Shown: positions 27,301 to 37,080 of the stretch, piece by piece
How the letters are laid out: each line of letters begins with the position of its first letter
Numbering within the stretch: position 1 is the stretch's first letter
Origin: Aristolochia californica
Lineage: Eukaryota; Streptophyta; Magnoliopsida; Piperales; Aristolochiaceae
Assembly: GCA_029961685.1 (NCBI GenBank)
Contig: JARWKL010000011.1
Location: forward strand, 1,304,501-1,368,500
Direction of reading: 5' to 3'
DNA: 64,000 nt
The notes under the pieces: generated by a model
What the model saw: only the letters and a program-made list of their open reading frames with translations
What the model was told of the DNA's origin: nothing
The model's database searches: none
Translations under genes and position numbers: made by a program

Positions 27301-30300
27301 TTGATCCCATGAAAGTATTTGTTATTTGTTTTAATAATCAAAACTTGACCCTACTTTGTGTGTTTTTGCAGTCTGAATATCCTAAGTATACTCCTTTGCT
27401 TGCTAAGATATTGGAAGGATTGCTTTCTAGGAATTCTGATGGAGATAAGATCAGCTATAATGAAGAGGTGATGTTTCCATCTTCTCAAAAAAATTTCCTT
27501 ATTTTATTCGTATATAAGCCACTTGTTCAGGTTGCCGAGATGATGAAAGTTAAGATGGGTGGTGAGACAGTAGAACAATGTACGGAAAGTAACTAATTTT
27601 GATAACTTAGAATCCCCTGGTGAGAATTTTGAGTGAGAACTACTTAATATGATAATGTCATGTGTGAAGAGAAAACTTGTCATCTGGAAAGAAGGGAAAG
27701 CAACTTAATTTGAGTTCGTGGGGGGAAGATGGGCATCTTACCCTGTCAACTAGGGAAAGAAGAGGGTAAGGTGAGGCTAAAAGATACAAAGGCCGGAAAG
27801 AAAAGCAAGAAGAAGAGTAGATCTGGTGGTACTGAGCATCTGGAGATTGTTCAGAAGCCCCGGCCCTCCTACCCTCGGAAAAAAAAAAAAAAAAAAAACT
27901 AGATGTCTATAAGTTTAAAGGTCTTCTAGTTCTTCATTTAAATAGCCTTCTTAATTTTTTTTTTTTATGATAGGCAAACATCAACTGAAGTGCTGAGAAC
28001 TTTGAGTTACAATAAGTGAATAGTAATGTATAAATGTGGGGTTGGTTTAGTTGGTTAGATTACTCGTCTTTTCTCATGTTGTACAATGAGGGTATGCTTA
28101 TATCTTTTCATATGTTATTCAATTTCATTGATGTTATAGGCTGTGAGAAACTTGGGCATTGGAGCCGTTGATTTCACATGAATTATACAACTCTATAAGG
28201 CTGAGAGGACATCCCGAAACCATCACTTGTTATATTAGCCCAATCTGGGTTCCTGAGCTTGTCTTAGCAGAATGGGAACATTGTCTATTCTTCCCCTTTT
28301 CACCTTGTTGGGAAATGATAGCATGCTGATACAAATTATAGATCCTTGCCATATTCTTTTCATGAACTTGTCTCACAAACAACTTTCCACATGGACTAGC
28401 AGTTTCATGATACATAAAGTTCTGGCCCCATATTTAATCTATTAGCAGATGCATCCTCCAAACTATAGCTTTACCATTGTTGATGTAGTACTTCAAGTTC
28501 AAGTCCTACATCAACATGGTATCAGAGCAGGGTTTTAGGGTTCCATTGCAACTGGTCGATTTGGCAGTAGATTGATTTTGACTGCATTGACCTGAGACAT
28601 TGTAATTCTCTTTGAGATTCGATTTTTCCTTCATATATGTGGCTTTTGGTCTGATCTTTTCTCTAAGTACATGTTTTAGGCAAGAGAAAGGGTCTTTATA
28701 TCAGGGAACAGGCCTTCTTCTGATCTATTGATACCTCTTTTTTGGTCTTGCAGACCATACTCTGTTTTGTGTTAAGATGCATGGTTCTAAATTTTATTTC
28801 TCTTTAAGTAACTTAAAGTACTGCACCAACAATCATGATTAATAAAGTACATGGACACAGTTCTTTAAAATTAAAATGTGGTTGCCATTTAATTTTATTG
28901 ATATGATCAAAAGGTTGACAGAGTCATGAGTTGATTGAGGTGTCTGACTCAACATTTTGTCTTCTTTAATATTGGCCATATTTCAAATTCAATTAACTTC
29001 TATCTATTAAGTTCCAATCCATAATTATTCTGCTGACAAAACAGATTTAAAGTCAAATATTCTTCCAACTAGCCAGAGAGCACACCTTAGCTTCATGCAA
29101 AACAACAATACCTGTGCAGTTTATTATTTTAGGCCATTAAAGTGAAAGAAAGGTATGAAAAGGAGAAGTCAGCAATGAGAGCTAGAAGAAGCAGAACAAC
29201 AACAACAACAACAACAACAAGAAAGAAGAGAGGTGTGAGAAATGTTTGGCTGAAATCAGGTTGTTGACCCCATCACTCGCTATATCATTGGCTTAAATTG
29301 AAATTTAAAAAAATCAAAAGTAGAACCTTGCACAGCACTTAGCCCGGATAATGAACTGTTAACTGACACACCTATAAACTTAGATGTACTTTTAACAAGA
29401 TTTAAAATAACACGAGAAGCATTAAGAGACGAGGTTGTTGCAAACTTATGTGGTGATGCTTGGAGGTTCTTCTACATTTTTAAGATCTTATTTATTTATT
29501 TGAGATTCACTTTTAATCCCATTAGCCAAGTATTCATTCTGGAATTTCTTGTTTAATAAGTATTTGTCCTGTATGTTGGTGCATTATTAATCATCATTTG
29601 TTTCTTTTAATGCTTCCTTCAATTTCAAATCATGCAGATTGTAAAAGCAGCTGATGAGGTAATTGGCAGTGTTGACAAAGATGAATTGGCAAAGTATTTC
29701 TCGGTGAATGTTGATCCTGAGGATCCAGAATCTGAGGTATGGACCTCTATAGTTAGTGTTTAAATATGGGATTTACATGTCACAATGTATATTTGATGTA
29801 GCTCAGGTCATCACTGGATAAATGTAATGATGAAATTGTCTTTTTGCGTTAAGCCCTCTGCTATCTCTTATTCACTGTTGCTCAAAATACGTTTCACTTT
29901 GATGACTTTGGAGTATTTTAAAAAAAAAGTATCCTTTCTTAAATTCTCTTGGTTGGAATCTGAGAAGATATCCAAATGCTCAAATGACCCCTATCTAAAT
30001 TCTTAAATATTTGTCGTCTATTTTGTAGAAAATCAAGAAGAAGATGGAGTCAACTAGAGACCAGTTGGTGGAGGCATTGTACAGGAAGGGACTAGCGCTG
30101 GCTGAAATTGAATCCTTAAAGGTTACATTAGTTTTGATTTATGTTGGCATACGTGATCTGCATCACAATGAAATCCTCATCAAGTAACCTCTGCAGCATG
30201 TGATGATGAATAACTCTGGAATTTCATTCAATATGACTTCTGTTGGATCTCTTTTTTATTGCCATGCTCTTCGCCCATTTTCTTGTTTAGAAATTTCCAA

Positions 30301-31372
30301 TTTTTTTAAAAAATAAGGGAATTTCTCTTTTACATGTCTTGCATGGAATTTGGGATGCTGAGGCTCAATTTTCTATGATGTCAACTTCTAATTCAACTTT
30401 CTAACAGCAGCAAGATGTTGAGGCACTAACTGGAGATTCTACATCTGAGCCCTCAAAAGACTCAGATTTGTTTGAAGAGAATTTCAAAGAACTACAAAAA
30501 TGGGTTGATGTGAAATCTTCTAAGCATGGATTACTCCTGGTGTTGCGTGAAAAACGCTGTGGACGATTTGGAACAGCTCTCAAGGTAAAAAATCTTTCAT
30601 TGCACAGATCGAAGTACTATGATGTGTTCTTTCACTTCTTAAGAGTTTTTTTTTTTTTTTTTTTGAAACACATTTCTTCAAAGTTATTTCTGAGAAAAGA
30701 TTGTAGTTACGAAGAAATGGATGGAAGTTTCTAAAAACCACAGCTACTTGGGCTCTGATTGCTGGTTTATTGTGATAATACTTCACATTACTTAATGTTA
30801 AAGTTGGGTCTAGGTCTATACCAATATGATTAATAGAAGTTAGGAGGTCTTTCCTTAACTAATAGCTTCAGGATTTTCCTAACATTAATGTATGTGTGTT
30901 TTTTCCCACTAATAATACACAATAGCTTTTCTATCTAGATTAAAATTACATAATGGGTATTATTTTATGTACTGCTTATCTATCTACTCTTACTGTTTCC
31001 TTCTAACCCATCAAAATATAGGAAGAAAAAACTCACCTATCTACTCTTACTGTTTCCTACTAACCCATCAAAATATAGGAGAAAAAATTCACTTCTTTGC
31101 CAAACAGCTTTTTCATTCTCCATGGTTGTCCATCATTGCCATTACACTTTGAGATTTAGACTTGGTTTTAGTCCAACACCATTTCAGTTCTAATTCAGAT
31201 GTTTCCTGAACAGGTGCTAAATGATGTCATTCAAAACGATTCAGACCTCCCAAAGACGAAGTTGTACAACTTGAAGATTAGTTTAGTTGAAGAGATTGGT
31301 TGGCCACACATTGTGGCTTATGAGAAGCAGTGGATGCAAGTGCGGTTTCCCTCCTCCCTGCCTCTCTTCTGA
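668..31372 (+). CDS. TPP2: Tripeptidyl-peptidase II, complete 34-exon gene
   Basis: Giant subtilisin-like serine protease that removes tripeptides from peptide N-termini, downstream of the proteasome. Exons: 668-1049, 1437-1515, 1653-1726, 1918-2027, 2130-2210, 2876-2962, 3056-3198, 3635-3785, 3880-4002, 10727-10810, 10928-11115, 17739-17913, 18051-18172, 18288-18367, 18631-18689, 19311-19465, 20705-20883, 21019-21131, 21218-21388, 22495-22623, 22719-22819, 22916-23033, 23157-23236, 24110-24182, 25651-25736, 25823-25874, 25953-26084, 26940-27008, 27106-27198, 27372-27467, 29638-29736, 30029-30121, 30408-30584, 31214-31372. They sum to 4113 bases (1370 residues), near the Arabidopsis length. 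The catalytic set is visible: Asp128 in FDTGVDP, His355 in SPHGTHVAG, oxyanion Asn453 in SAGNSGP, Ser541 in NGTSMASPS. The Asp codon is split by intron 1. The end ([11 protein letters not shown]) is typical of the family. The first 57 residues, rich in Ser and Arg, could be an organelle-targeting extension; the start may instead be Met58 (839). No frame break was found. Confidence 0.95.
683..691 (+). promoter_or_regulatory. TATA-like box inside the annotated TPP2 ORF
   Basis: A CTATATATA run lies 15 bases after the first ATG of the TPP2 frame (668). If it is the working TATA box, transcription would start near 712-720. The ATG at 668 would then be outside the mRNA and the protein would begin at the in-frame ATG at 839. 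This rests on sequence and typical TATA-to-start spacing only. Confidence 0.4.
4145..4509 (-). mobile_element. TRIM element, right LTR cut by copia insertion
   Basis: Two direct repeats, about 4145-4265 and 4454-4509, share the core CCAAAATGACTAGCCACTTA (one base differs in the second copy). The left copy ends in CAATGTGAGACTTTTTCCCA. A purine-rich tract on the minus strand (complement of CACTCCCTCTCATGTC at about 4270) abuts the left repeat like a polypurine tract. A degenerate methionine-tRNA primer site (complement of TTGCTCTTATATG) abuts the right repeat. The right repeat stops exactly where the copia LTR starts. Related LTRs occur at five other places in this window. Confidence 0.6.
4510..4832 (-). 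repeat. 3' LTR of copia element
   Basis: Left copy of the terminal repeat, about 323 bases, 29 bases longer than the right copy mainly because of a gap near 4690-4730 in the alignment. The minus-strand polypurine tract lies just to its right. Confidence 0.75.
9224..9517 (-). repeat. 5' LTR of copia element
   Basis: Right copy of the terminal repeat, about 294 bases. In element orientation it runs TGAAAAATC... to ...TTTTACA and is followed by the primer-binding site. It differs from the left copy at many positions, so the insertion is old. Confidence 0.75.
11745..11862 (-). repeat. Solo LTR of TRIM family
   Basis: Shares AAAATGACTAGCCA and the right-end block CAATGTGGGACTATTTCCCA followed by CTCAACA with the TRIM LTRs at 4145, 23762 and 30795. 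No partner repeat lies nearby. Confidence 0.5.
12742..13651 (-). mobile_element. 5'-truncated LINE with RNase H, flanked by 15-bp TSD
   Basis: A perfect 15-base direct repeat, TGCCTTTTACTTTTT, flanks the insertion at 12727-12741 and 13652-13666. The left end inside the repeat is a T-run, which is a poly(A) tail on the minus strand, as target-primed insertion predicts. The minus strand encodes a plant LINE RNase H domain (12787-13278): the region around [20 protein letters not shown], then [24 protein letters not shown] and [11 protein letters not shown] more upstream piece (13355-13630) ends in [13 protein letters not shown], like the zinc-finger linker of plant LINE reverse transcriptases. 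The frames are disrupted and the 5' part is missing. Confidence 0.85.
14030..14740 (+). mobile_element. Second LINE RNase H fragment with internal duplication
   Basis: Plus-strand fragments read [26 protein letters not shown] and [11 protein letters not shown], in the order of a plant LINE RNase H domain. Stops and frame changes break it. The middle part is present twice in tandem (14071-14269 and 14270-14469). Confidence 0.6.
14071..14469 (+). repeat. 199-bp tandem duplication in LINE fragment
   Basis: Two head-to-tail copies start TATATTCTG at 14071 and 14270. I see only a few single-base differences, so the duplication is younger than the decay of the coding frame. Confidence 0.85.
15007..16828 (+). 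mobile_element. Small LTR retrotransposon without protein domains
   Basis: Direct LTRs at about 15007-15478 and 16391-16828 share GACACTAGTATGCCCATCGG, CAATTATGGTTGAA, AGTTTTGAAGATGAATTAAT and the pyrimidine-rich tail ending TTGCATC. A Met-tRNA primer site, TGGTATTAGAGCC, starts three bases after the left LTR. The tract just before the right LTR is purine-rich (TAGGGAGAAT). The 0.9-kb interior has one frame of about 130 codons (15823-16224) with no recognisable domain, so the element looks non-autonomous. The right LTR holds a (TA)n expansion near 16455-16490. The 5-base flanks GGAAT and GGAAA agree at four of five positions. Confidence 0.7.
17183..17315 (-). repeat. Solo LTR of TRIM family
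   Basis: Shares AAAATGACTAGC, TTAGGAGGCC, TAATAAAC and GTGTGGGACTAGTATCCCA with the other TRIM LTRs. No partner repeat or primer site is visible beside it. Confidence 0.45.
18749..18800. repeat. (CT)n/(GT)n microsatellite in TPP2 intron 15
   Basis: A CT dinucleotide run is followed by a GT run in the same intron. Confidence 0.85.
21838..21960 (+). repeat. Short tandem repeat in TPP2 intron 19
   Basis: The block ACAAATGAATAAGAGAT followed by an A-rich tract is repeated about three times, ending with an altered unit containing ACAAAGACAT. Confidence 0.75.
23522..23880 (-). mobile_element. Complete TRIM element in TPP2 intron 23
   Basis: Left LTR about 23522-23672, right LTR about 23762-23880. 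They share TTAAAxTTGGGT, CTCTTCCCAAGTAA, GCACAAA, CTGGATCCA and the TATTxTGAAC end. The 90-base interior has a tract complementary to a polypurine run (CTCCCCCTCACATGTGGG) on the left and, directly before the right LTR, CTCTGATACTATG. The complement of that matches the Met-tRNA primer site TGGTATCAGAG with one change. It is therefore a minus-oriented terminal-repeat retrotransposon in miniature with no coding capacity. Confidence 0.7.
24183..25650. other. TPP2 intron 24: microsatellite and MITEs
   Basis: Holds a (TA)n run at 24282-24326, a partial MITE end at 24328-24390 and a full MITE at 24411-24578. A sequence complementary to a Met-tRNA primer site (GCTCTGGTACCATG near 24951) suggests another LTR remnant. 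Nothing else recognised. Confidence 0.6.
24411..24578. mobile_element. MITE with about 33-bp terminal inverted repeats
   Basis: The left end CTAATCCAATACGAAAAGCC and the right end GGCTTTTTGTATTGGATCA are inverted repeats that continue through ATTTGATGCGAAA and TTTCGCACCAAAT. The middle repeats ATTGATCGGA and GGCTGAGATAGC. A third, partial end in right-hand orientation lies directly upstream (24328-24390). A related element lies at 40330-40493. Confidence 0.7.
27468..29637. other. TPP2 intron 30 (2.2 kb)
   Basis: Contains a poly(A) run near 27881-27898, a perfect Met-tRNA primer-site sequence at 28517-28528 and an (AAC)n run near 29195-29220. No coding sequence seen. Confidence 0.6.
28517..28529 (+). 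repeat. Isolated retrotransposon primer-binding site
   Basis: TGGTATCAGAGCA, the classic plant LTR-element site for initiator Met-tRNA, follows CAACA, a plausible LTR end. I found no second LTR, so it is a remnant. Confidence 0.4.
30795..30915 (-). repeat. Solo LTR of TRIM family in TPP2 intron 33
   Basis: Starts TGTTAAAGTTGGGTCTAGG and includes AGGAGGTCTTTCCTTAACTA and the TTTTTCCCACT end found in the other copies. Confidence 0.5.
30976..31092 (+). repeat. 57-bp tandem duplication in TPP2 intron 33
   Basis: Two copies of a block beginning CTATCTACTCTTACTGTTTC and ending CCATCAAAATATAGGA, with a few differences. Confidence 0.8.
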
Positions 31373-32170
31373 TATCCTCAACTCCTTATGTGGATCATGA
31401 CATTCCATCACATCTCTATTTATGTTAAGCAGGATGCTCAGTTAAAGTCAAATAAATAGCTGTAAGTTTCCCTTTCAAACTTCGCAACTTGTCGTTTAAT
31501 AAAACTAGCAGAAGATCAAGTCATCAACGTAGAGGCTTTTTAACTAGCCACATTCTTGTCAAATAGGTAATTAGAACAGCATCATAATTAGAGTTTCTGT
31601 GCCTTCTCAAAACGATGGCAAGTCTGATTGATTCAACCACAGAGAAACTAGTAAACGAATCTCTTTTTTTGAACCGATTCAAATGATGTCATGGATTCAT
31701 CGATTGAAAAAATGGTCACAACTCCCTATTCAATTTTTAAAATTTGTAAAAATTTTAAAATTAAATTTATTTCAGCCAACTCCGTTCTATTTCTGCAATT
31801 AGGTAAGTAAATGGAATTATAGATTAATTTAAGAAAAAATTATAGAAAATGTAAAAAATAAAAAAATATTATCCCATATATATATTTAAAATTAAAAATC
31901 ATTAAGTTAAATAGGCTATTCACTTTAATTAATTTTTTTCTATTTAATGAAATAATAAATAGACAATTGGATAAAATTATCTGAATACAATAATCAAGTA
32001 AAAATGTTGATTCTATTTATATTTTTGTGTAATAAAAAATAAATAAAAGATATAATTAATTGATAAAATTACACTTCTACCTTCATGGTGGCTTCACCAG
32101 ATTCTAGTGAGTAGTGTCATAACCGTAATATATGGCAAAAGACGAGCCCATTTTATTCTGCATTTTTCCC
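31373..32170. other. Intergenic region between TPP2 and AIPP3-like gene
   Basis: The first part should hold the TPP2 3' UTR. From about 31730 to 32080 the sequence is very AT-rich with no coding potential. Confidence 0.5.
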
Positions 32171-32179
32171 CTATAAAAT
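32171..32179 (+). promoter_or_regulatory. TATA box of AIPP3-like gene
   Basis: CTATAAAAT lies 66 bases before the start codon at 32237. This gives a predicted leader of about 35 bases. Confidence 0.6.
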
Positions 32180-32236
32180 GCACTCGTGTTGGCGGGGAAC
32201 GGACGTTCTTGAAGCTACCACGCGCCGCGACCAACG

Positions 32237-35200
32237 ATGGGCAAAAGGCGGTTCATTTCGACGAGCGAAGACGAAGAGGAGGAAGCGCCGCCTCCGCCAC
32301 CACCTCCTCCGGCGCGGCTGTCGTCATCGTCCAACTTCGACGAGCGGAGGTCGAAGAGGAAGAGTCTCCGGCGAGAGGAGGCCGAGACCCGGCAAAAACG
32401 AGAAGAGAATGGGAAGGCAAATGGTGCTGACGAAGGAGAAGAAGCCGAGGAGGAAGAGACGCCGCAGGAGGATGCGAAACCAATTGGGGAGGTTTTAAGG
32501 ACGACTGGTAAAGGGAAATGGAAGAAGGGTCACTTTGCCTCGTTTGAGTACGACGGGAACCGGTTTGATCTCGTGAGTGTTTCTTCTCCTATCCTCCTTT
32601 TTTTGGATTCTTTTTATTCTTTCTCGTGGTGGTAATTCTGTTCTCTTTCTCTTTTTCGTTCACTTTGATGTCAATGGTTAGAAATTAGGAATGAGGAATT
32701 GGGAATTTCTGCTTCGCTTGGTTGTCGTTGGACTTGTTTTGGGTTTATATCTTTTTCTGCATTTTCTTTGTTTCCCTGTTAGTGAATAAGTTGGTGAATT
32801 CTGAAGTTTGCTTGGTGTTCAGACTTCCGTTTGCTGTTACTCACCGTTTACTCATTTCCTTCGGAAGTTTTGTTCGGTCTCTGGTCTATTTTGAGATGCT
32901 TTAGGGTTTTTTAATTATTTTTGGATTGATGTCTATCAGAGGAGCTGTTGTTTCTATTGTAAAATTGTTCTTTCCATGCATGTTTTCTCGAAATTGGCTT
33001 CTTTTGGTTTTGTCTGCTTGTCATCGTTGCTACAAATTTCACGTTCTAATCTACTTGGTGTAACTAAATGTGACATACTGTCTTTTAACTATGTTTCGTT
33101 TCTGATGACATACTGATTTTCGCACGATTTGATCTCATTCTTACATGAAACAAAGGTTTCATCATTAGTACGCATCTTCTTATTGGATCTGAATGTGGCA
33201 CAGTATCTTCGAACATAGTTTCGTTGCACGCAGACTCTCTCAAAGTTTGTTCCTCTTGGTTTCTCTCTGTTACCAATATCTGGGAATCTTTGGTTTGTAT
33301 CTAGTTGTTGGATTTAAAGTGATTCTACGTCTGTGAAGGTAGCTCTCTTTTATATGGCTTAATTATGGCATTGAGAGTGTATCAGAAGAGAATTCTACGT
33401 CTGTTGGTTTCTCTCTTCTTCGGTTAATTGCTCATTGGTTTCTGTTTTCTTATTTTATTTAGTTTTACCCCTTGACCTGAGAATTGGTTCGTACCTGAAA
33501 TTTATTGCAAAGTTCTGTGGTTTATGTTACCATGAGTGCTTATCGTTTACATTTGGCTTTTTTTCCTTCCTTGACTATTTTTGTCGTCTCTTTGTTTTTT
33601 TATTATTGTATTTCTTATTATCTTTATTTAAATCTTAATAATATGCTTTGAACATTTAACTTTAGCTTCTACTTTTCATATTTTGGTATTTATTGTTGTC
33701 AAGCAGGAGGACCCTGTGCTGTTAACTCCAGAAGAGAAGGCACAGAAACCATATGTAGCAATTATCAAGGTGATCTCTTTGTGCAGTTTTCCTATTCGAT
33801 GATTTATTCCCCAATTTCTTTACATGTTGTTGTTGTTTATTCATGAGCGTACTCGTTATTCCAGTCATGAGGTGTCATTGCCACTAGTAGGAAGACTTTT
33901 CAAGAGTAACTGAACCTGTCATAACCTTTTTCACTTTGTTGTTGTTTGCTTGTTGTCCTCGTGTTGGTTAGTTTTTTGCCATTGATTATTTGTAAATGTT
34001 TTTTTCCTTTGACCAGGATATTACACAATCCAGAGATGGCAGTATGATGGTCACTGGTCAGTGGTTTTACCGCCCTGAGGAAGCAGAGAAAAAAGGAGGA
34101 GGTAACTGGGAAGCTCATGACACCAGGGAGCTTTTTTACAGTTTTCACCGTGATGACGTCCCAGCCGAATCTGTAATGCACAGATGTGTTGTCCATTTTG
34201 TTCCCCTAAACAAAAAGCTTCCAGTTCGTTCAGAACATCCAGGTTTCATTGTGCAAAAGGTTTATGATACCGTGGAGAGAAAACTTTGGAAACTAACTGA
34301 TAAAGATTACGAGGACAGTAAACAACATGAAATTGATCTGCTTGTTCAAAAAACTCGGGAAAGATTGGGAGAGCTTGCTGATGTTGAGCCTGAAGATGGT
34401 GTTGTTGAGCAGGAGGAGCAATTAAAGAGTAAAAGAACCCTAAGAAAGAAAACAGTTACACCAATAGATGTTACAAGGCATGAAAATGGAACTAATAGAT
34501 CTGAGCAGCAATTAAAGGCTGAAACACCTGGAAGCTGTTCAAGTGAATTTTACCAAATTCTGGCAAGTTTTAAAGCATTAACTGGGGATTTGCATAGGGA
34601 TAAATGGGTGGAGAAGCTTCTGGAGGCCATCCAGGTTGCATGTAATTTGAAGGCTGATGATGCAGAAAAGAATGAAGCAGTTCATGTTGATCAGAATCCC
34701 GCTGCCAAGAACAACTCAGAAACAGCTGAGGAATCTCAAAGAAGCTTTAAGGTTAGTGGGGTATGTTCTCTCTCTTGAATTATGTGATCCTCTTGAAAGC
34801 ATTGAGATGCACAGTGTTTTCATTGCTTTCTTTCCTAATGCTTTATTTGCTTTTAAACATGGAAGTGGGTAACAACAGAATGCAAGTAAAATGTTCCATT
34901 TGCTGTTTTGATTGCCAATTGTCTATTCTGTTTTCATTCCATCCAATTATTCTGTATGAGTATTCCATTTTCTTTTATCTACCCTCTTTCGTGTTAGTAA
35001 GTGGTAAATGATAAATGGCAAACAAACAGGTTAATAAAAAAATATTTAATAATTTTTTTAGTAAGTGGGTAAATGATAAATGGCAAACAAACAGGTTAAT
35101 AAAAAAAATATTTAATAATTTTAAAATTTTTTTTAACAACTTAAACTTTTTATGAAGAAAAAACTTCTAACAAAAAAATATGACAACATAACATAAAATC

Positions 35201-37038
35201 ACCGCCTTAAAAAAAAGAAGAATAACACAAAAAAACCTATAACAACATAACATGAAATAAAAAATATATCAACATTTATTTACTGTACACATAAATATAC
35301 TGTCCTTAAAAAAACTTTATAGAATTATATAATGTCTTCTGCCATTAAAAAATAAGATATTAAAAGAAAACTCATGTTAAGATAAAAAACTGATCAAGTT
35401 TCGTCTTAAGATTAAATGTCAAGTTAATGCAAATATGTTGGGCATACACTCAAAACTTCTTTTTTACTCAAAATAAAAAAGTTTTGAGTGAAAACTCATT
35501 CCTTTCATCTTTGGATAAAGGAAATTCATAACTCAACTTTGATGTTTTATTTTCAGTCTGTTCCAAATGGGTTGGTTTGACCTGAACATGGTCTGTGTGA
35601 TCTAGCAAAATCTAGGCATTGTATTGGGGACTCTATCCCCTTGAGGCTTGACCCTTTGTACTTTGCCTATGTTAATAAAAAAATTCCATATTAAAAAAAA
35701 AAGGATTTTAGGGTTTGCATATGATAATAAAATTTGGCCTTATTTCAAAAAAAAAAAAAAAAGTAATTTAGGGTTCAACTGTCTGAATTGTCTTTTGCTA
35801 ACCCAGATATGGTATTCTTTCAGCTGGAACTAACCGAAGCATAATTTCTTTTTATGTACAGATAAACATGATTGCTTCATTAGTAGTTCATAGTTTTTCT
35901 TCTTATCTGAATTTATGGCCTAATAATTCAAATATCATTCGTTGCACTGTTTGTCATTATGGTAGTTTTGATTTTATTTTCTATAATTAGTTAGTAATTC
36001 TAGTCTTATGAATATAACGGTAACATTTTATGGTAGCATGCTCAAATATTAATAGTAATAATAATAATAATGTTAGGTTTTATCATTAGTGTAATTGGTT
36101 TATGCTTCTCTATCTCTTCACTCTCACCTTTCTAATATTACGCCTTTTGTACTAGGGTGGTGGTGGCATTCTTTGGCCTGATAGTGTTGTGCCAGCAGTT
36201 ACTGCACTTGAACAAGCTTCTCATGATGCTCTTGGTTCTGACTTTCAGAAGTATAACCAGAAGATGAGACAAATGTGCTTTAACCTCAAGGTTGTCCTTG
36301 TTATAAGTAATTTAAATTTTACCAGCTAATGCAAAACGGCTTATGTAACCTGCAAAGGCATGTTGTCTATATGCTTTGGCTGTTTTCTGTTTTGAGTCCC
36401 ATTTTTTATGGAAATCAGCACCACTCATTAAGTTTTGTATCTTCCATTGGTTTTACAGGTTATGAAGTATAAAAAAAAAGGATCAATCATTTTTTAATGA
36501 ATATTGCAAGAAACAAAGTAGACTAAAATAGAGAAGTTTGTGGGGTTCCCAAAGGAGTAGGGGAAAAAACCTGTAAACAAATAACAATTTATTCTAATTG
36601 GAGGGAGTCCACAACTACAGGATGTTGGTGGGAAGTTTGTATTTCTAGTTAAAGGAATTAGCAAGATGAGCGACCAGTTCTTAATTTGCATATGAATTTG
36701 CTAATATTTGTATGGATAAGTAGAAATGATCGATCAGCACCCACAAAGTGTCACAACATTCTTGGTTTAATTTTTCACATACCTGACACTTCTTATTATT
36801 TAATTTGTGTGCTTTTTTTTTTTTTGAAAGATGTGGACAGATGAAACTTTCTTCTGTAACTTTTCTAAGACCCGGTACATCACTTGTCCAACTCTTTTTG
36901 TGTGCCTACATCACTGTTAGCTAATAATTTTTTTTGTAATATTATTGCAGAAGAATGAGTTATTAGCTCGGCGCCTACTGAATAAAGAGTTGGAGCCGTC
37001 AGTTGTTTTGAACATGTCACCAATTGAACTAAAGGTAT

Positions 37039-37080
<42 letters not shown>

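Noticed and set aside
32107..32498. Overlapping frames at 32107-32430 and 32178-32498
   Set aside because: Shadows of the biased, acidic and Pro-rich first exon of the AIPP3-like gene. They do not join the BAH domain.
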